DNA of 64,000 bases, taken from contig NZ_JAARML010000003.1 in assembly GCF_011759375.1 (NCBI RefSeq), positions 1-64,000 of the forward strand, in the 5' to 3' direction. The translations under genes were made by a program, and so were the position numbers. Positions within the stretch are counted from its first letter, which is position 1. Every line of letters begins with the position of its first letter. Shown here piece after piece: positions 8,477 to 16,963 of this stretch. The notes beneath the pieces are model-generated. The model had not been told where the DNA came from. It did not search any database and was given only the letters and a program-made list of their open reading frames with translations. Source of the stretch: Paraflavitalea devenefica. Its GTDB lineage: Bacteria; Bacteroidota; Bacteroidia; Chitinophagales; Chitinophagaceae.

Positions 8477-9847
8477 ATGAAAAAAGTACTTTTCCTTTTG
8501 GTAATTACAGCAGCAGGGCAGGGCATCTTCGCCCAGAAATCAGGCAAAGGATGGACAAACTTATTTGATGGCAAAACACTCAATGGTTGGAAAAAATTAT
8601 CGGGCAACGCTGAGTACACCGTAGAGAATGGCGCTATTACGGGCATCACCTCTCTTAATACACCCAATACCTTCCTTGTAACAGAAAAAGAATACGGCGA
8701 CTTTATACTGGAGCTGGAAGTAATGATGGAAGATACCACCTCCAATTCAGGTATCCAGTTCAGAAGTCACCTCAATCCCGCAGGTAACAATGGCACAGGA
8801 CGTGTATATGGTTACCAATATGAAATTGATCCATCTGCCCGCCGCTGGTCTGGTGGCATCTATGATGAAGCAAGAAGGGACTGGTTATACCCGCTTGGGC
8901 TCAATCCTGCAGCGCAACCGGCGTTTAAAAATGGCCAGTTCAACAAAGTTCGTATCGAGTGCATCGGGCACAACCTGCGCACCTTTGTAAACAATGTGGA
9001 AGCTGCGTATGTAGTAGATAGCCTGGATGCTGCTGGTTTCATTGCCCTACAGGTACACAGCATCAAAAATCCGGAACAGGCAGGTAAAAAGATCTATTGG
9101 AAGAACATTCGCATCAAAACAACCGGCCTGGTGCCTTCACCGCACTTAAAAGAAACCTATATCGTCAACAACATTCCGAATACATTGACTGATGCAGAGA
9201 AAAAATCAGGCACTGTACTCTTATTTGATGGCGTAAGCTCCAAAGGATGGAAAGGTGCGTACAAGCCTGGCTTCCCTGAAAAAGGATGGGAAATAAAAGA
9301 TGGTACGCTCAGTGTACTCTCTTCCAATGGTGCAGAATCTACTAACGGTGGTGACATCGTAACCGTAAAAGAATACAGCGCCTTCGATCTTACCTTTGAA
9401 TTCAGGCTCACCACGGGTGCTAACAGCGGTCTTAAATACTTTGTTACCCTGAAAGAAAACAATCCCGGTTCAGCGATCGGGCTGGAATTCCAGGTGCTGG
9501 ATGATAAAATGCATCCTGATGCCAAAATGGGCCGCGATGGCAACCGCACCATGGCATCCTTATACGACCTCATCACAGCAAAGAAAACAGAGCGTTTTAC
9601 GCGTCCTCCGGGCCAATGGAACATAGGCCGGGTAGTGGTATATCCTAATAACCACGTAGAGCATTACCTGAATGGCGTAAAAGTATTGGAATATGAGCGC
9701 GGCTCCCAGGCATTCCGTGACCTTGTAGCCATCAGTAAATACAAAATATGGCCCAACTTCGGAGAAGCCAAACAAGGCCGCATCCTGCTGCAGGACCACG
9801 GCGATGCAGTAAGCTTCCGCAGCATCCGGATTAAGGAACTGAAATAA
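8477..9847 (+). CDS. Secreted protein with two DUF1080 (3-keto-glycoside lyase/hydrolase) domains
   Basis: The 456-residue protein has a signal peptide (1-20, ending IFAQ) and two tandem DUF1080 domains, about residues 27-215 and 240-455. Each starts with the family pattern LFDGK/VSSKGWK and contains a FILELEV or FDLTFEF strand with N-S-G-(I/L) and QVLDD/YEIDPSA segments. DUF1080 proteins are concanavalin-like folds recently linked to cleavage of 3-keto glycosides. Fusion of two copies in one chain is less usual than a single domain. It follows the Gfo/Idh/MocA gene by 23 bases and is likely in its operon. Confidence 0.87.
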   Translation: MKKVLFLLVITAAGQGIFAQKSGKGWTNLFDGKTLNGWKKLSGNAEYTVENGAITGITSLNTPNTFLVTEKEYGDFILELEVMMEDTTSNSGIQFRSHLNPAGNNGTGRVYGYQYEIDPSARRWSGGIYDEARRDWLYPLGLNPAAQPAFKNGQFNKVRIECIGHNLRTFVNNVEAAYVVDSLDAAGFIALQVHSIKNPEQAGKKIYWKNIRIKTTGLVPSPHLKETYIVNNIPNTLTDAEKKSGTVLLFDGVSSKGWKGAYKPGFPEKGWEIKDGTLSVLSSNGAESTNGGDIVTVKEYSAFDLTFEFRLTTGANSGLKYFVTLKENNPGSAIGLEFQVLDDKMHPDAKMGRDGNRTMASLYDLITAKKTERFTRPPGQWNIGRVVVYPNNHVEHYLNGVKVLEYERGSQAFRDLVAISKYKIWPNFGEAKQGRILLQDHGDAVSFRSIRIKELK

Positions 9848-9855
9848 TTAATTAC

Positions 9856-9906
9856 TGTCACCCTGAGTATTGTCACCCTGAGCTTGTCGAAGGGTTGTCG
9901 AAGGGT
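9856..9906. repeat. Intergenic repeat module (CCCTGAGCTTGTCGAAGGG), copy 2
   Basis: The same short module as at 4.1 kb appears here, with partial duplications: GTCACCCTGAG occurs twice and TTGTCGAAGGGT twice within 50 bases. It directly precedes the hairpin module at 9944. Confidence 0.7.
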
Positions 9907-9943
9907 GTTACTGCCAGTTGAGCCCCGCAGAGTGGGGTAAACG

Positions 9944-9997
9944 CTGTGTCAGGGTGGGTCGCCCTCTAAAGGGCGGCTCACCCTGACACAGTTTTTT
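9944..9997 (+). terminator. Large repeat-family hairpin, probable terminator of the DUF1080 operon
   Basis: Two 21-base arms (9944-9964 and 9971-9991) pair fully, counting two G-U pairs, around the loop TCTAAA and are followed by six T residues. The central 14 bp are the same as in the palindrome at 4150-4184. It therefore serves both as a repeat copy and as a strong intrinsic terminator. Confidence 0.85.
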
Positions 9998-10073
9998 ATT
10001 TTCGGGCATATTGTTAACGATCATTGCATAATCGTGGAATCTTGTGTAGTTTAACGGCCATTTTGGACCAGTT

Positions 10074-10952
10074 ATGAAGGAAGGTAAAGCCAGCAGAACT
10101 GCACAATACATGGCCTTATTCAGGGCGCTCGAAACAACCCGTCCGCCGGGAGCACGATTGTTTGGTGATCCCTATGCTATTTCCTTTCTGGATAAAGGGC
10201 TCAGGAATGCTACCCGGCTTTCGAAACTGCCTTTTTTCAGGAACCTGGTGGAGAGGATCATTCAGCACAAAATACCAGGCGCTTTCTCTTCCGGCAGGGC
10301 CCGCACAAAATACATTGATGACCTGCTGCAATACAGCATCAGCAATGGCGACATACAGCAGGTGCTTATCTTAGGGGCAGGTTTTGATACGCGTGGACTC
10401 CGGTTAGGCTTTCTCCGGAATATTCCAGTAATAGAAATAGACCATCCCAGTACAGCAAACCTGAAACTGAATATCTTAAAAGAGCAACTGGGGAAATTGC
10501 CCGGTAATATCGAATATCACCAACTTGATTTTAATAAGGAGAGCCTGGATGATATGGTTTCCTGGAACCCGATAGATTTCACAAAGCCTACTACTATCAT
10601 TTGGGAGGGGGTTACCAACTACCTGACGGCTTCGGCCATTGAAAGCGTCTTTCGTTTTGTAAGCCGCTTTACCGGTGGTTCTTACATCATCTTCACCTAT
10701 GTACACAAAATGGTGCTGGACAACCCGGAGTTCTTTCATGGTGCAGAGAAACTACTCAATGACCTCGATAAAATTCATGAACGCTGGACCTTTGGGTTCA
10801 GGCCGGAAGAATTGAAAGAATACCTCAATCGCTTTAACCTCGCCTTACTCGAAGACAAAGGCGCCACCGAATACCGCCAAAAATACCTGCCGAAGAATAC
10901 AGAGAAAGGGTATGAGTTCTACCGCGTAGCTTTTGCCAAGAAGAGAAAATAA
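10074..10952 (+). CDS. Class I SAM-dependent methyltransferase (Ppm1/leucine carboxyl methyltransferase-like)
   Basis: The 292-residue protein matches the TIGR00027-type putative methyltransferases. It has the N-terminal motif SRTAQYMALFRALE, then DPYA, the SAM-binding loop QVLILGAGFDTRG near residue 98, an acidic IEID strand near 120, and IWEGVTNYL near 173. Such enzymes are linked to methylation of polyketides or carboxyl groups of small molecules, but no substrate can be assigned. The gene stands alone between two hairpins and no biosynthetic partner is nearby. Confidence 0.85.
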   Translation: MKEGKASRTAQYMALFRALETTRPPGARLFGDPYAISFLDKGLRNATRLSKLPFFRNLVERIIQHKIPGAFSSGRARTKYIDDLLQYSISNGDIQQVLILGAGFDTRGLRLGFLRNIPVIEIDHPSTANLKLNILKEQLGKLPGNIEYHQLDFNKESLDDMVSWNPIDFTKPTTIIWEGVTNYLTASAIESVFRFVSRFTGGSYIIFTYVHKMVLDNPEFFHGAEKLLNDLDKIHERWTFGFRPEELKEYLNRFNLALLEDKGATEYRQKYLPKNTEKGYEFYRVAFAKKRK

Positions 10953-10955
10953 AAA

Positions 10956-11036
10956 TGTCAGGCTAAGCCTGACACTTATTTCCCCGCAGAGTCTCCCGAA
11001 GAGCTTGTCCCGCTTTGCGGGAGGACTCTGCGGAGT
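10956..11036. terminator. Two consecutive hairpins between convergent genes
   Basis: The first hairpin has arms TGTCAGGC and GCCTGACA with a three-base loop (10956-10974). The second (10983-11035) pairs CCGCAGAGTC..CCCG with CGGGAGGACTCTGCGG with one bulge. They separate the methyltransferase from the convergent helicase gene and probably stop transcription from both sides. The second shares CCCCGCAGAGT with 9923, so it may belong to the same repeat group. Confidence 0.65.
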
Positions 11037-11043
11037 AAATATA

Positions 11044-12303
11044 TTACCTGTTCACAGAATGATTATTCCAACGCTTCTTAAACTTATTACCGTGACCGTT
11101 ATTCCTGTTACCAGCACCACCGGCTGTTTTCTGTTGAATAGCAGGCTGTGGTTTAATAACGGTTTGGGTAGAATGGTAAGGATGATCTTCCACTACAGGA
11201 ATGGATTGTTTCGTTACCTTCTGAATATCTTTCAGGTAAGCCCTTTCTTCTGCATCACAGAAGGAAATGGCAATACCACTGGCGCCCGCACGGCCTGTAC
11301 GGCCAATCCGGTGCACGTATGTTTCCGGGACATTGGGCAGCTCATAATTGATCACGTGCGTGAGATTGTCTACATCTATACCACGTGCTGCAATATCTGT
11401 AGCTACCAGAATGCGGATCTTACCGTTCTTGAAATTCGTAAGGGCATGCTGACGTGCATTTTGTGATTTATCGCCATGAATGGCGTCAGCTTTAATACCT
11501 GCCCGGTTCAATGCCCGTGCAATCTTATCCGATCCATATTTGGTACGGGCAAATACCAGGGCGCGTTCAATAGCCGGGTTTTCCAGTACATGGATCAGCA
11601 GGGAGCGTTTATTATCCTTATCCGCAAAATAGATCTGCTGTTCTATCTTTTCTGCGGTAGAAGATACAGGGGTAACTTCTACTTTTACCGGTGCCTTTAA
11701 AATAGTATTGGCCAGGCCAGCGATCTCCGACGGCATGGTAGCCGAAAAGAACAGGGTTTGGCGGTTAACTGGAATACGGGCTATGATCCTTTTCACATCG
11801 TGAATGAATCCCATATCCAGCATACGGTCTGCTTCGTCCAGTACAAATATTTGTAACTGTTGCAGGCTGATAAATCCCTGGTTGATCAGGTCGAGCAGGC
11901 GGCCCGGTGTGGCGATCAGGATATCAACGCCATTGCGTAGTGCATTCACCTGGTTTCCCTGTGATACACCACCGAAAATAACCATTTTGGTAAGGCCGGT
12001 ATATTTACCATAAGCCCTGAAACTTTCTTCTATCTGGATGGCCAGTTCACGGGTAGGGGTAAGCACCAGCGCCTTAATAGCGCGAGGACCTTTGGATACA
12101 GGTTGTTGCCGGTGCAATAACTGCAATACCGGAATGGCAAAAGCGGCTGTTTTGCCGGTGCCTGTCTGGGCGCAGCCCAACAGGTCTTTTTGTTGTAATA
12201 CGACGGGGATAGACTGCTCCTGGATGGGAGTAGGCGTACTATACCCTGTTTCTTTCAGCGCCTTTAATAAAGGCTCCTGAAGATTCAGTTGATCAAATGT
12301 CAA
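11044..12303 (-). CDS. rhlE: DEAD-box RNA helicase, RhlE type
   Basis: The 419-residue protein unwinds RNA using ATP. It carries the Q motif (TPTPIQEQSIP), motif I AQTGTGKT, Ia PTRELA, Ib TPGR, II DEAD, III SAT, and VI HRIGRTGR in that order. The C-terminal tail after residue 365 is basic and rich in Gly, Asn and Lys, as expected for an RNA-binding extension. Similarity over the first 60 residues and the overall layout fit RhlE better than DeaD or SrmB. Related enzymes act in ribosome assembly and cold growth. It has a 5' untranslated region of about 145 bases if the -7 element at 12455 is used. Confidence 0.93.
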   Translation of the reverse strand: MTFDQLNLQEPLLKALKETGYSTPTPIQEQSIPVVLQQKDLLGCAQTGTGKTAAFAIPVLQLLHRQQPVSKGPRAIKALVLTPTRELAIQIEESFRAYGKYTGLTKMVIFGGVSQGNQVNALRNGVDILIATPGRLLDLINQGFISLQQLQIFVLDEADRMLDMGFIHDVKRIIARIPVNRQTLFFSATMPSEIAGLANTILKAPVKVEVTPVSSTAEKIEQQIYFADKDNKRSLLIHVLENPAIERALVFARTKYGSDKIARALNRAGIKADAIHGDKSQNARQHALTNFKNGKIRILVATDIAARGIDVDNLTHVINYELPNVPETYVHRIGRTGRAGASGIAISFCDAEERAYLKDIQKVTKQSIPVVEDHPYHSTQTVIKPQPAIQQKTAGGAGNRNNGHGNKFKKRWNNHSVNR

Positions 12304-12454
12304 AATGATAGTTTTAAATAAATAAAGTGTTAACTATCAGCTACGTAGATTAAAACGGAGGGAGAGTTAACTATCTGTCCTCATCAACCTATGACTTGAT
12401 GAGCTTTCTGTGAGGGAAAAAGACATCGGGTCTGCTAAGAGTGAGAATGATGCG

Positions 12455-12462
12455 CAAAGGTA
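12455..12462 (-). promoter_or_regulatory. Probable -7 element (TACCTTTG) of the rhlE promoter
   Basis: Read on the minus strand this is a full TAnnTTTG match, but no clear TTTG at -33 is seen. It implies a leader of about 145 bases, which holds two copies of GTTAACTATC (12331 and 12366). Long leaders are common on RNA helicase genes. Confidence 0.5.
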
Positions 12463-12567
12463 CTATAATTTTTTATATGTAAGGATAAGATATTGTTAAG
12501 GCTCCAACGGGCTGGTTAACAGCCTATACGCCTAAACAGTTTTGCAATTAATGATAATCTTACTACT

Positions 12568-12587
12568 TTAGTTGTAGATACAACTAA
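12568..12587 (+). promoter_or_regulatory. Probable operator of the MarR regulator (palindrome 1)
   Basis: A perfect inverted repeat, TTAGTTGTA-GA-TACAACTAA, ends one base before the marR-like ATG. The size and spacing are typical for a MarR dimer, and the position would block translation initiation or transcription, so autorepression is likely. Confidence 0.75.
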
Positions 12588-12588
12588 C

Positions 12589-13020
12589 ATGAAGCCGGAA
12601 GGACTAAACCAGAATATCATCTATCTAAGTGCGGAGTTTGCTCACCGGTTCAGCCAGGTGCTGGCAGCAGCATTTAAACAACACAATATTGATATTACAG
12701 CCGAGCAGTTTTCCATATTGGTAGTACTGTGGTACCGGGATGGGATAAGCCAAAAAGAGATCAGTGAGCAACTCAACCGGGATAAAACAACCATTACGCG
12801 CGTACTGATGAACATGAAGAAAAATAAACTCATTAAGCAGGTAACGGATGCTGAGGACAACCGTTCCAACCTCATATACCTTACCGCCAAAGGAAAAGAA
12901 ATACAGAAAGCGGGTGTTCAAGTATCCGGCCAGCTATACATGAAGGTATTAAAAGGCATACCGCAGGACCAGTTACACACAGGAATTAATGTATTGCAAA
13001 AAATGCTGCAGGCTTTATAA
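12589..13020 (+). CDS. MarR family transcriptional regulator
   Basis: The 143-residue protein has the MarR winged-helix layout: N-terminal dimerisation helix, helix-turn-helix near residues 58-85 (ISQKEISEQLNRDKTTITRVL), and wing at DAEDNRSNLIYLTAKG near 88-103. MarR proteins are dimeric repressors usually released by small phenolic or oxidising ligands. Two related palindromes flank this gene, one abutting its start and one before the next gene, so it probably represses itself and the secreted protein at 13063. No cysteine pair indicating redox sensing was seen. Confidence 0.92.
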   Translation: MKPEGLNQNIIYLSAEFAHRFSQVLAAAFKQHNIDITAEQFSILVVLWYRDGISQKEISEQLNRDKTTITRVLMNMKKNKLIKQVTDAEDNRSNLIYLTAKGKEIQKAGVQVSGQLYMKVLKGIPQDQLHTGINVLQKMLQAL

Positions 13021-13027
13021 ACTAAAA

Positions 13028-13047
13028 ATAGATGTATATACAACTTA
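13028..13047 (+). promoter_or_regulatory. Second probable MarR operator (palindrome 2)
   Basis: ATAGATGTATATACAACTTA agrees with the palindrome at 12568 in 16 of 20 positions, including the core TGTAnATACAACT. It lies 15 bases before the ATG of the secreted protein gene. Confidence 0.65.
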
Positions 13048-13062
13048 TTTAAACAACCAAAT

Positions 13063-13974
13063 ATGAGAACCCCATCTTATCTTATCAAAGCATCATTACT
13101 ATTGGCAGGCATCATGGCTGTCGTGTTATCCGAAGCACAGGTGGCGCCTGTTGCAGGAGCACTCTTTCCCCGGAAATATAAAGTGGGCGAGAAATACCGC
13201 TATCGTTTAACCACGGAACAGTATTACAATAAAAACTGGAACAGCACTTCTGTGGTGATCATTGAATGTACAGTAGTGGCGGATAGTGCCGGTGTCCTTT
13301 GGGACGAGGTGCGCAACCTGTCCAAAATAATGTATACACCCAATGATACTACCAACATGGACAAGGAAGCGCAGGCAGTTAAACCTTATCGTATTACCCT
13401 GCAACCGCATGGAAAAATTGAGATACCGAAACTGGAAGTAGCCGCAATGACCGGGCCTGTTACTGACTTCATTACCTTCTTTGTGGCCATAAGCCCGCAG
13501 TCGCTGATCACTACCTTACAGAAGAAAGGGGATAGCCTGGTAGTAAAGGAACCCGCGAAAGGTAATTTTACCAATGGAACAACCATTCCCTATGGTGAAG
13601 ATTGCCTGGCGATAACAGGTTATGTAACAGATCTTACTTCCAAAGCGGTAAAATTGCGCACGAAGTTCATGCCTCCTGCCCGGTCCTGCCTCACTTTTTT
13701 ACTCGATGATATGAGCAAGCCGGTAACAGCAGGTATACCCAACAACTTCCAGATGGTGCAACCTGCAGCACCGGATAAATACAATGTCCTTTTCGGGAAT
13801 GAGGAATTTACCATCAACAGTGTGGTAAGCCGGAAAGATGGGAAAATAATGGCGGCGGATATGTCCAATACATTGCACCTGACCATGCGTATGAATTGCA
13901 CCGGGGATTATAAAAACTGCCAGATGGAAGCGCCCTTTCATATTCAGCGGAACCTGAAGCTGGAATTGCTATAA
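13063..13974 (+). CDS. Secreted protein of unknown function, probable MarR target
   Basis: The 303-residue protein has a signal peptide (about residues 1-26, ending EAQ). The mature part is predicted mostly beta, with YKVGEKYRYRLTTEQYYN near 40 and a C-terminal segment CQMEAPFHIQRNLKLELL. Four cysteines (near 69, 195, 209 and 280-287 region) may form disulfides. I do not recognise the family. The gene begins 42 bases after the MarR gene with a palindrome matching the regulator's own operator between them, so its product may respond to the same signal. Confidence 0.8.
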   Translation: MRTPSYLIKASLLLAGIMAVVLSEAQVAPVAGALFPRKYKVGEKYRYRLTTEQYYNKNWNSTSVVIIECTVVADSAGVLWDEVRNLSKIMYTPNDTTNMDKEAQAVKPYRITLQPHGKIEIPKLEVAAMTGPVTDFITFFVAISPQSLITTLQKKGDSLVVKEPAKGNFTNGTTIPYGEDCLAITGYVTDLTSKAVKLRTKFMPPARSCLTFLLDDMSKPVTAGIPNNFQMVQPAAPDKYNVLFGNEEFTINSVVSRKDGKIMAADMSNTLHLTMRMNCTGDYKNCQMEAPFHIQRNLKLELL

Positions 13975-14056
13975 ACGTGTATCCGGGCTGATTTAATAAT
14001 TGAAATAAATAAAGTTTGTTATATTAGTATAGTTCCCCACCATTAAAACTATACTT

Positions 14057-14632
14057 ATGAGAAAGAACTGCTTTCTATGTATCAGTTGTTTACTACTTAC
14101 CATCTTAATGAGTAAGGTTGCTCTTGCGCAAAAGGAGGAACCTGTATCAAAGAAACATCAGATAGCTGTTGGCGTTGGGCTTTTAACAATACCGGATGTG
14201 TTGACCGATATATCAGTTATTGCTTCTGATGCAGTGGGACAGGACGTGGACGAAGTAAGGTCATCAGGCGCTTACAGCCTTTCTTACCGTTATTTTCCCA
14301 ACCGGCAATGGGGCATAGGCATTACCGGCGTATTTGAAAAAATTGATGTACATTATACAAACCCCGCTGCCAAAAGTACCTTCAATACATTTGCCATGCT
14401 GGTCAATGGGCAGTTCAATTACATCATGAAACCACGGTTTGATCTCTATTCCCGGCTGGGAGCAGGCATCTGTAACTTTAACCAGACCGGAGGTGGCAAT
14501 ACCAACGATAATATCTTCGCTTTCCAGGTCACCGCAATAGGCGTGCGGGCAGGTGGGGTGTTCAATACCTTTGTTGAGGCCGGTTTCGGTTTTGAAGGAT
14601 TGATACATGCAGGCATTAGTCTGCGGCTGTAA
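14057..14632 (+). CDS. Small outer-membrane beta-barrel protein
   Basis: The 191-residue protein has a signal peptide (1-24, ending ALAQ). The mature part consists of alternating amphipathic strands such as HQIAVGVGLLTI, AYSLSYRYFPN, WGIGITGVFEKIDVHY and DLYSRLGAGI, and ends in a strand GLIHAGISLRL. This is the usual look of an eight-stranded OmpW/OMP-beta-barrel-like protein. The family is otherwise not recognised and its role is unknown. Confidence 0.75.
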   Translation: MRKNCFLCISCLLLTILMSKVALAQKEEPVSKKHQIAVGVGLLTIPDVLTDISVIASDAVGQDVDEVRSSGAYSLSYRYFPNRQWGIGITGVFEKIDVHYTNPAAKSTFNTFAMLVNGQFNYIMKPRFDLYSRLGAGICNFNQTGGGNTNDNIFAFQVTAIGVRAGGVFNTFVEAGFGFEGLIHAGISLRL

Positions 14633-14650
14633 TAACCAATGCCTGCATGT
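14605..14650. terminator. 13-bp inverted repeat across the stop codon, between convergent genes
   Basis: ACATGCAGGCATT (14605-14617) and AATGCCTGCATGT (14638-14650) are perfect complements around a 20-base loop holding the beta-barrel stop codon. There is no T-run, so termination is only suggested by its place between two convergent genes. Confidence 0.5.
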
Positions 14651-14661
14651 AGGTATGCTGA

Positions 14662-15975
14662 CTATACTTTCGGTTCCCAGCCTTTTTCATAATCCCTTCT
14701 CCACAGCTTCATCGCTTTCTTATCGCCAAGGATATGCCCATTGGCAGGATTCGTGTGCAGTGTTCTTCCGGTGCGTTGGGCGATATTGGCCAGCAGGCAA
14801 AGTAACACGCTCTTATGTCCTTCATCAACAGGTGAGTTGAGTTTTGCTTCTCCCCGGATGCTGTTGATAAAATTGTTGAAGTGATAAAAATCAAGATTGC
14901 CGGTAGAGCTGACCAGGTTGCCGGAATCCGCTTTTGCTGCTGATTTTACTTCTTTGATCAGCTTATTATTGTTGTCAAATATCTTATAGTTATCTGATCC
15001 GAAATTAACCAGGGTGCCTTTATCGCCGTAAATAATAAAGCCACGGCCGGCGCCTTCTACCGGGTAATCATTACAGCTCCTGCTTTCCCAGGTAATGGCC
15101 TTCTCAGGACCAAATTCAAAAGTGGCTACCTGGGTATCGGGCGTTTCCCAATCATCTTTAAAAGCATAACGTCCGCCGGCAGAAGTAACCTTCGTGGGAA
15201 AGTCTACTCCCAGGAACCAGCGGCAGCAGTCAATCTCATGAGTGCCGTTGTTACAGGTTTCGGAAGTGCCCCAGTGCCAGAACCAATGCCAGTTATAATG
15301 CACCAGGTTATCCATATAATCCCTGCGTGGCGCAGGGCCCTGCCACAGGTCAAAGTCAAGCGTAGCAGGCACCGCCACCTTATTGCCTTTACCGATAGAC
15401 TTCCGGTTATTGGCATACCAACCTTTTCCCAAATACACATTGCCGATAATGCCTTCCCGTACTTCCTTTACTGCATTGATCAGGGTAGGGAAGGAGCGGC
15501 GCTGGTTGCCCATCTGAATCAGCTTGCCGTATTTATTCATGGCCTGTACCAGCAACTCCCCTTCATAAGGATTATGGGCACAGGGCTTTTCTACATACAC
15601 GTGTTTGCCATGTGTTACGCCAAGAATGGAAGCAGGCGCATGCCAGTGATCGGGTGCTGCGATGACCAGCGCATCAAAATCCGTCTTCTTCACCAACTCA
15701 CGGATATCTTTCACCACCGTGGGTTTCCTGTCGGCCCTGGCAAATGGTTTAAGGCCATTCTGTATGGCCTTTTCTTCCACATCACACAGATAGGCGATCT
15801 CTACATTGGGTAATTTGGAGAAGCATTCTGCCAGGTATGCACCCCGGCTGTTGACGCCCATTACGCTCAATACCACTTTATTGCTGGGTGCCTGCTTACC
15901 AAATACCGGGAAATTAAGTATCGTAATGCCTGCTGTTGCCAGGGAAGTGTTTTTGATAAAGTCCCTTCTTTTCAT
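14662..15975 (-). CDS. Tat-exported Gfo/Idh/MocA family oxidoreductase (second)
   Basis: The 437-residue protein starts with a twin-arginine signal, MKRRDFIKNTSLATAG. The Rossmann part begins at VVLSVMGVNSRGAY near residue 33, and the catalytic-lysine motif VEKPCAHNPYE lies near 128. A C-terminal Gfo/Idh domain follows, with HWFWHWGTSETCNNGTHEID near 215. ATG at 15975 is chosen over a TTG two codons upstream. It is only distantly related to the enzyme at 7251 and differs in its histidine-rich centre. It may act on another sugar in the periplasm; no DUF1080 gene adjoins it. Confidence 0.87.
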   Translation of the reverse strand: MKRRDFIKNTSLATAGITILNFPVFGKQAPSNKVVLSVMGVNSRGAYLAECFSKLPNVEIAYLCDVEEKAIQNGLKPFARADRKPTVVKDIRELVKKTDFDALVIAAPDHWHAPASILGVTHGKHVYVEKPCAHNPYEGELLVQAMNKYGKLIQMGNQRRSFPTLINAVKEVREGIIGNVYLGKGWYANNRKSIGKGNKVAVPATLDFDLWQGPAPRRDYMDNLVHYNWHWFWHWGTSETCNNGTHEIDCCRWFLGVDFPTKVTSAGGRYAFKDDWETPDTQVATFEFGPEKAITWESRSCNDYPVEGAGRGFIIYGDKGTLVNFGSDNYKIFDNNNKLIKEVKSAAKADSGNLVSSTGNLDFYHFNNFINSIRGEAKLNSPVDEGHKSVLLCLLANIAQRTGRTLHTNPANGHILGDKKAMKLWRRDYEKGWEPKV

Positions 15976-16068
15976 GTACAAATCGTTTTATGATAAACTA
16001 AACTTGTTATGCTGTACAATCAAAATACCTTACCTTTTATGTGTATTTATTATGATTGATTGCGCCTT

Positions 16069-16929
16069 ATGATCCATTCTTTCAACATTGCCATCGTTTG
16101 TAATACCTTGGCCGGTAATGGTTATTCTGAACATCTTACCCGTCAATTACAGGAACTGCTGGAAAGACAACAAATTCCCTGCACAGCTTTCCTGGACGAC
16201 TGGCCCGAACGCTTCAGCGGTTTTTCCGACATTTTTATCCTGGGCGGTGATGGCACGTTGAATCATTTCATCAACCGCTATCCAAATATATCCATTCCCC
16301 TGTCAGTTTTTAAAGGTGGTTCCGGAAACGATTTCGGATGGAAACTGTATGGCAACCTCTCTTTTGAGGCACAGGTACGGAAAGTGCTGGCGGCCGCTCC
16401 CAGGCCGGTAGATGCGGGCAACTGTAATGGTCGTCTTTTTCTCAACGGGGTAGGGATAGGTTTTGATGGAGAAGTGGTGCGTTCTATGGGCCGTAAGCGT
16501 ATCATAGCTGGCCACCTGGCCTACCTGGCGACTGTGATCAGGAAGATCTTCTTTTTCCGGGAGAAAGTGCTGGAACTGGAGTATAATGGGCGTATAGAGC
16601 GGGATAAATACTTTATGATCAGTGTGGCCAATGGTTCCCGCTATGGTGGCGGCTTCCTGGTAGCACCGCAGGCAGTGGTCAATGACGGGTGGCTCGACCT
16701 GGTGATCATCCGGAAGATCCATCCATTAAAAAGATTCCTGTACCTGCCCCGGGTAGAAAAAGGAAAACACCTGTCATTATCTGTTATTAAAACGGATAAA
16801 GTCAAACACATCGCAATCCGTGCCGGCCAGACGCTGCCTGCCCACGTAGATGGCGAGCTCATAGAAGACAAGGAGTTTAACATTGAAATATTACCAGGCA
16901 GGTTCCTGTTCAGAGGGGCGAATGTATGA
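16069..16929 (+). CDS. Diacylglycerol kinase-family lipid kinase
   Basis: The 286-residue protein belongs to the DAGK catalytic-domain family (DagK/YegS/sphingosine kinase-like). The nucleotide-binding motif GGDGTLNHF is near residue 58, followed by FKGGSGNDFG near 85 and NGVGIGFDGEVV near 122, and a C-terminal beta domain with HVDGE near 265. Members phosphorylate diacylglycerol or sphingoid lipids; Bacteroidota make sphingolipids, so a sphingoid substrate is possible but unproven. ATG at 16069 is preferred to a TTG at 16060. It is divergent from the Gfo/Idh gene and convergent with usp. Confidence 0.88.
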   Translation: MIHSFNIAIVCNTLAGNGYSEHLTRQLQELLERQQIPCTAFLDDWPERFSGFSDIFILGGDGTLNHFINRYPNISIPLSVFKGGSGNDFGWKLYGNLSFEAQVRKVLAAAPRPVDAGNCNGRLFLNGVGIGFDGEVVRSMGRKRIIAGHLAYLATVIRKIFFFREKVLELEYNGRIERDKYFMISVANGSRYGGGFLVAPQAVVNDGWLDLVIIRKIHPLKRFLYLPRVEKGKHLSLSVIKTDKVKHIAIRAGQTLPAHVDGELIEDKEFNIEILPGRFLFRGANV

Positions 16930-16932
16930 CAA

Positions 16933-16962
16933 CAAAAAAGCCCCACCTCAACAGGTAGGGCT
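16933..16962 (-). terminator. Terminator of the universal stress protein gene
   Basis: Arms AGCCCCACCT and AGGTAGGGCT (one mismatch) around CAAC are followed on the minus strand by six T residues. It lies between two convergent genes and may work for both. Confidence 0.75.
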
Positions 16963-16963
16963 C

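Noticed and set aside
10933..11466. A 177-codon open frame overlapping the methyltransferase end
   Set aside because: Almost all of it is antisense to the helicase gene and runs through the intergenic hairpins.
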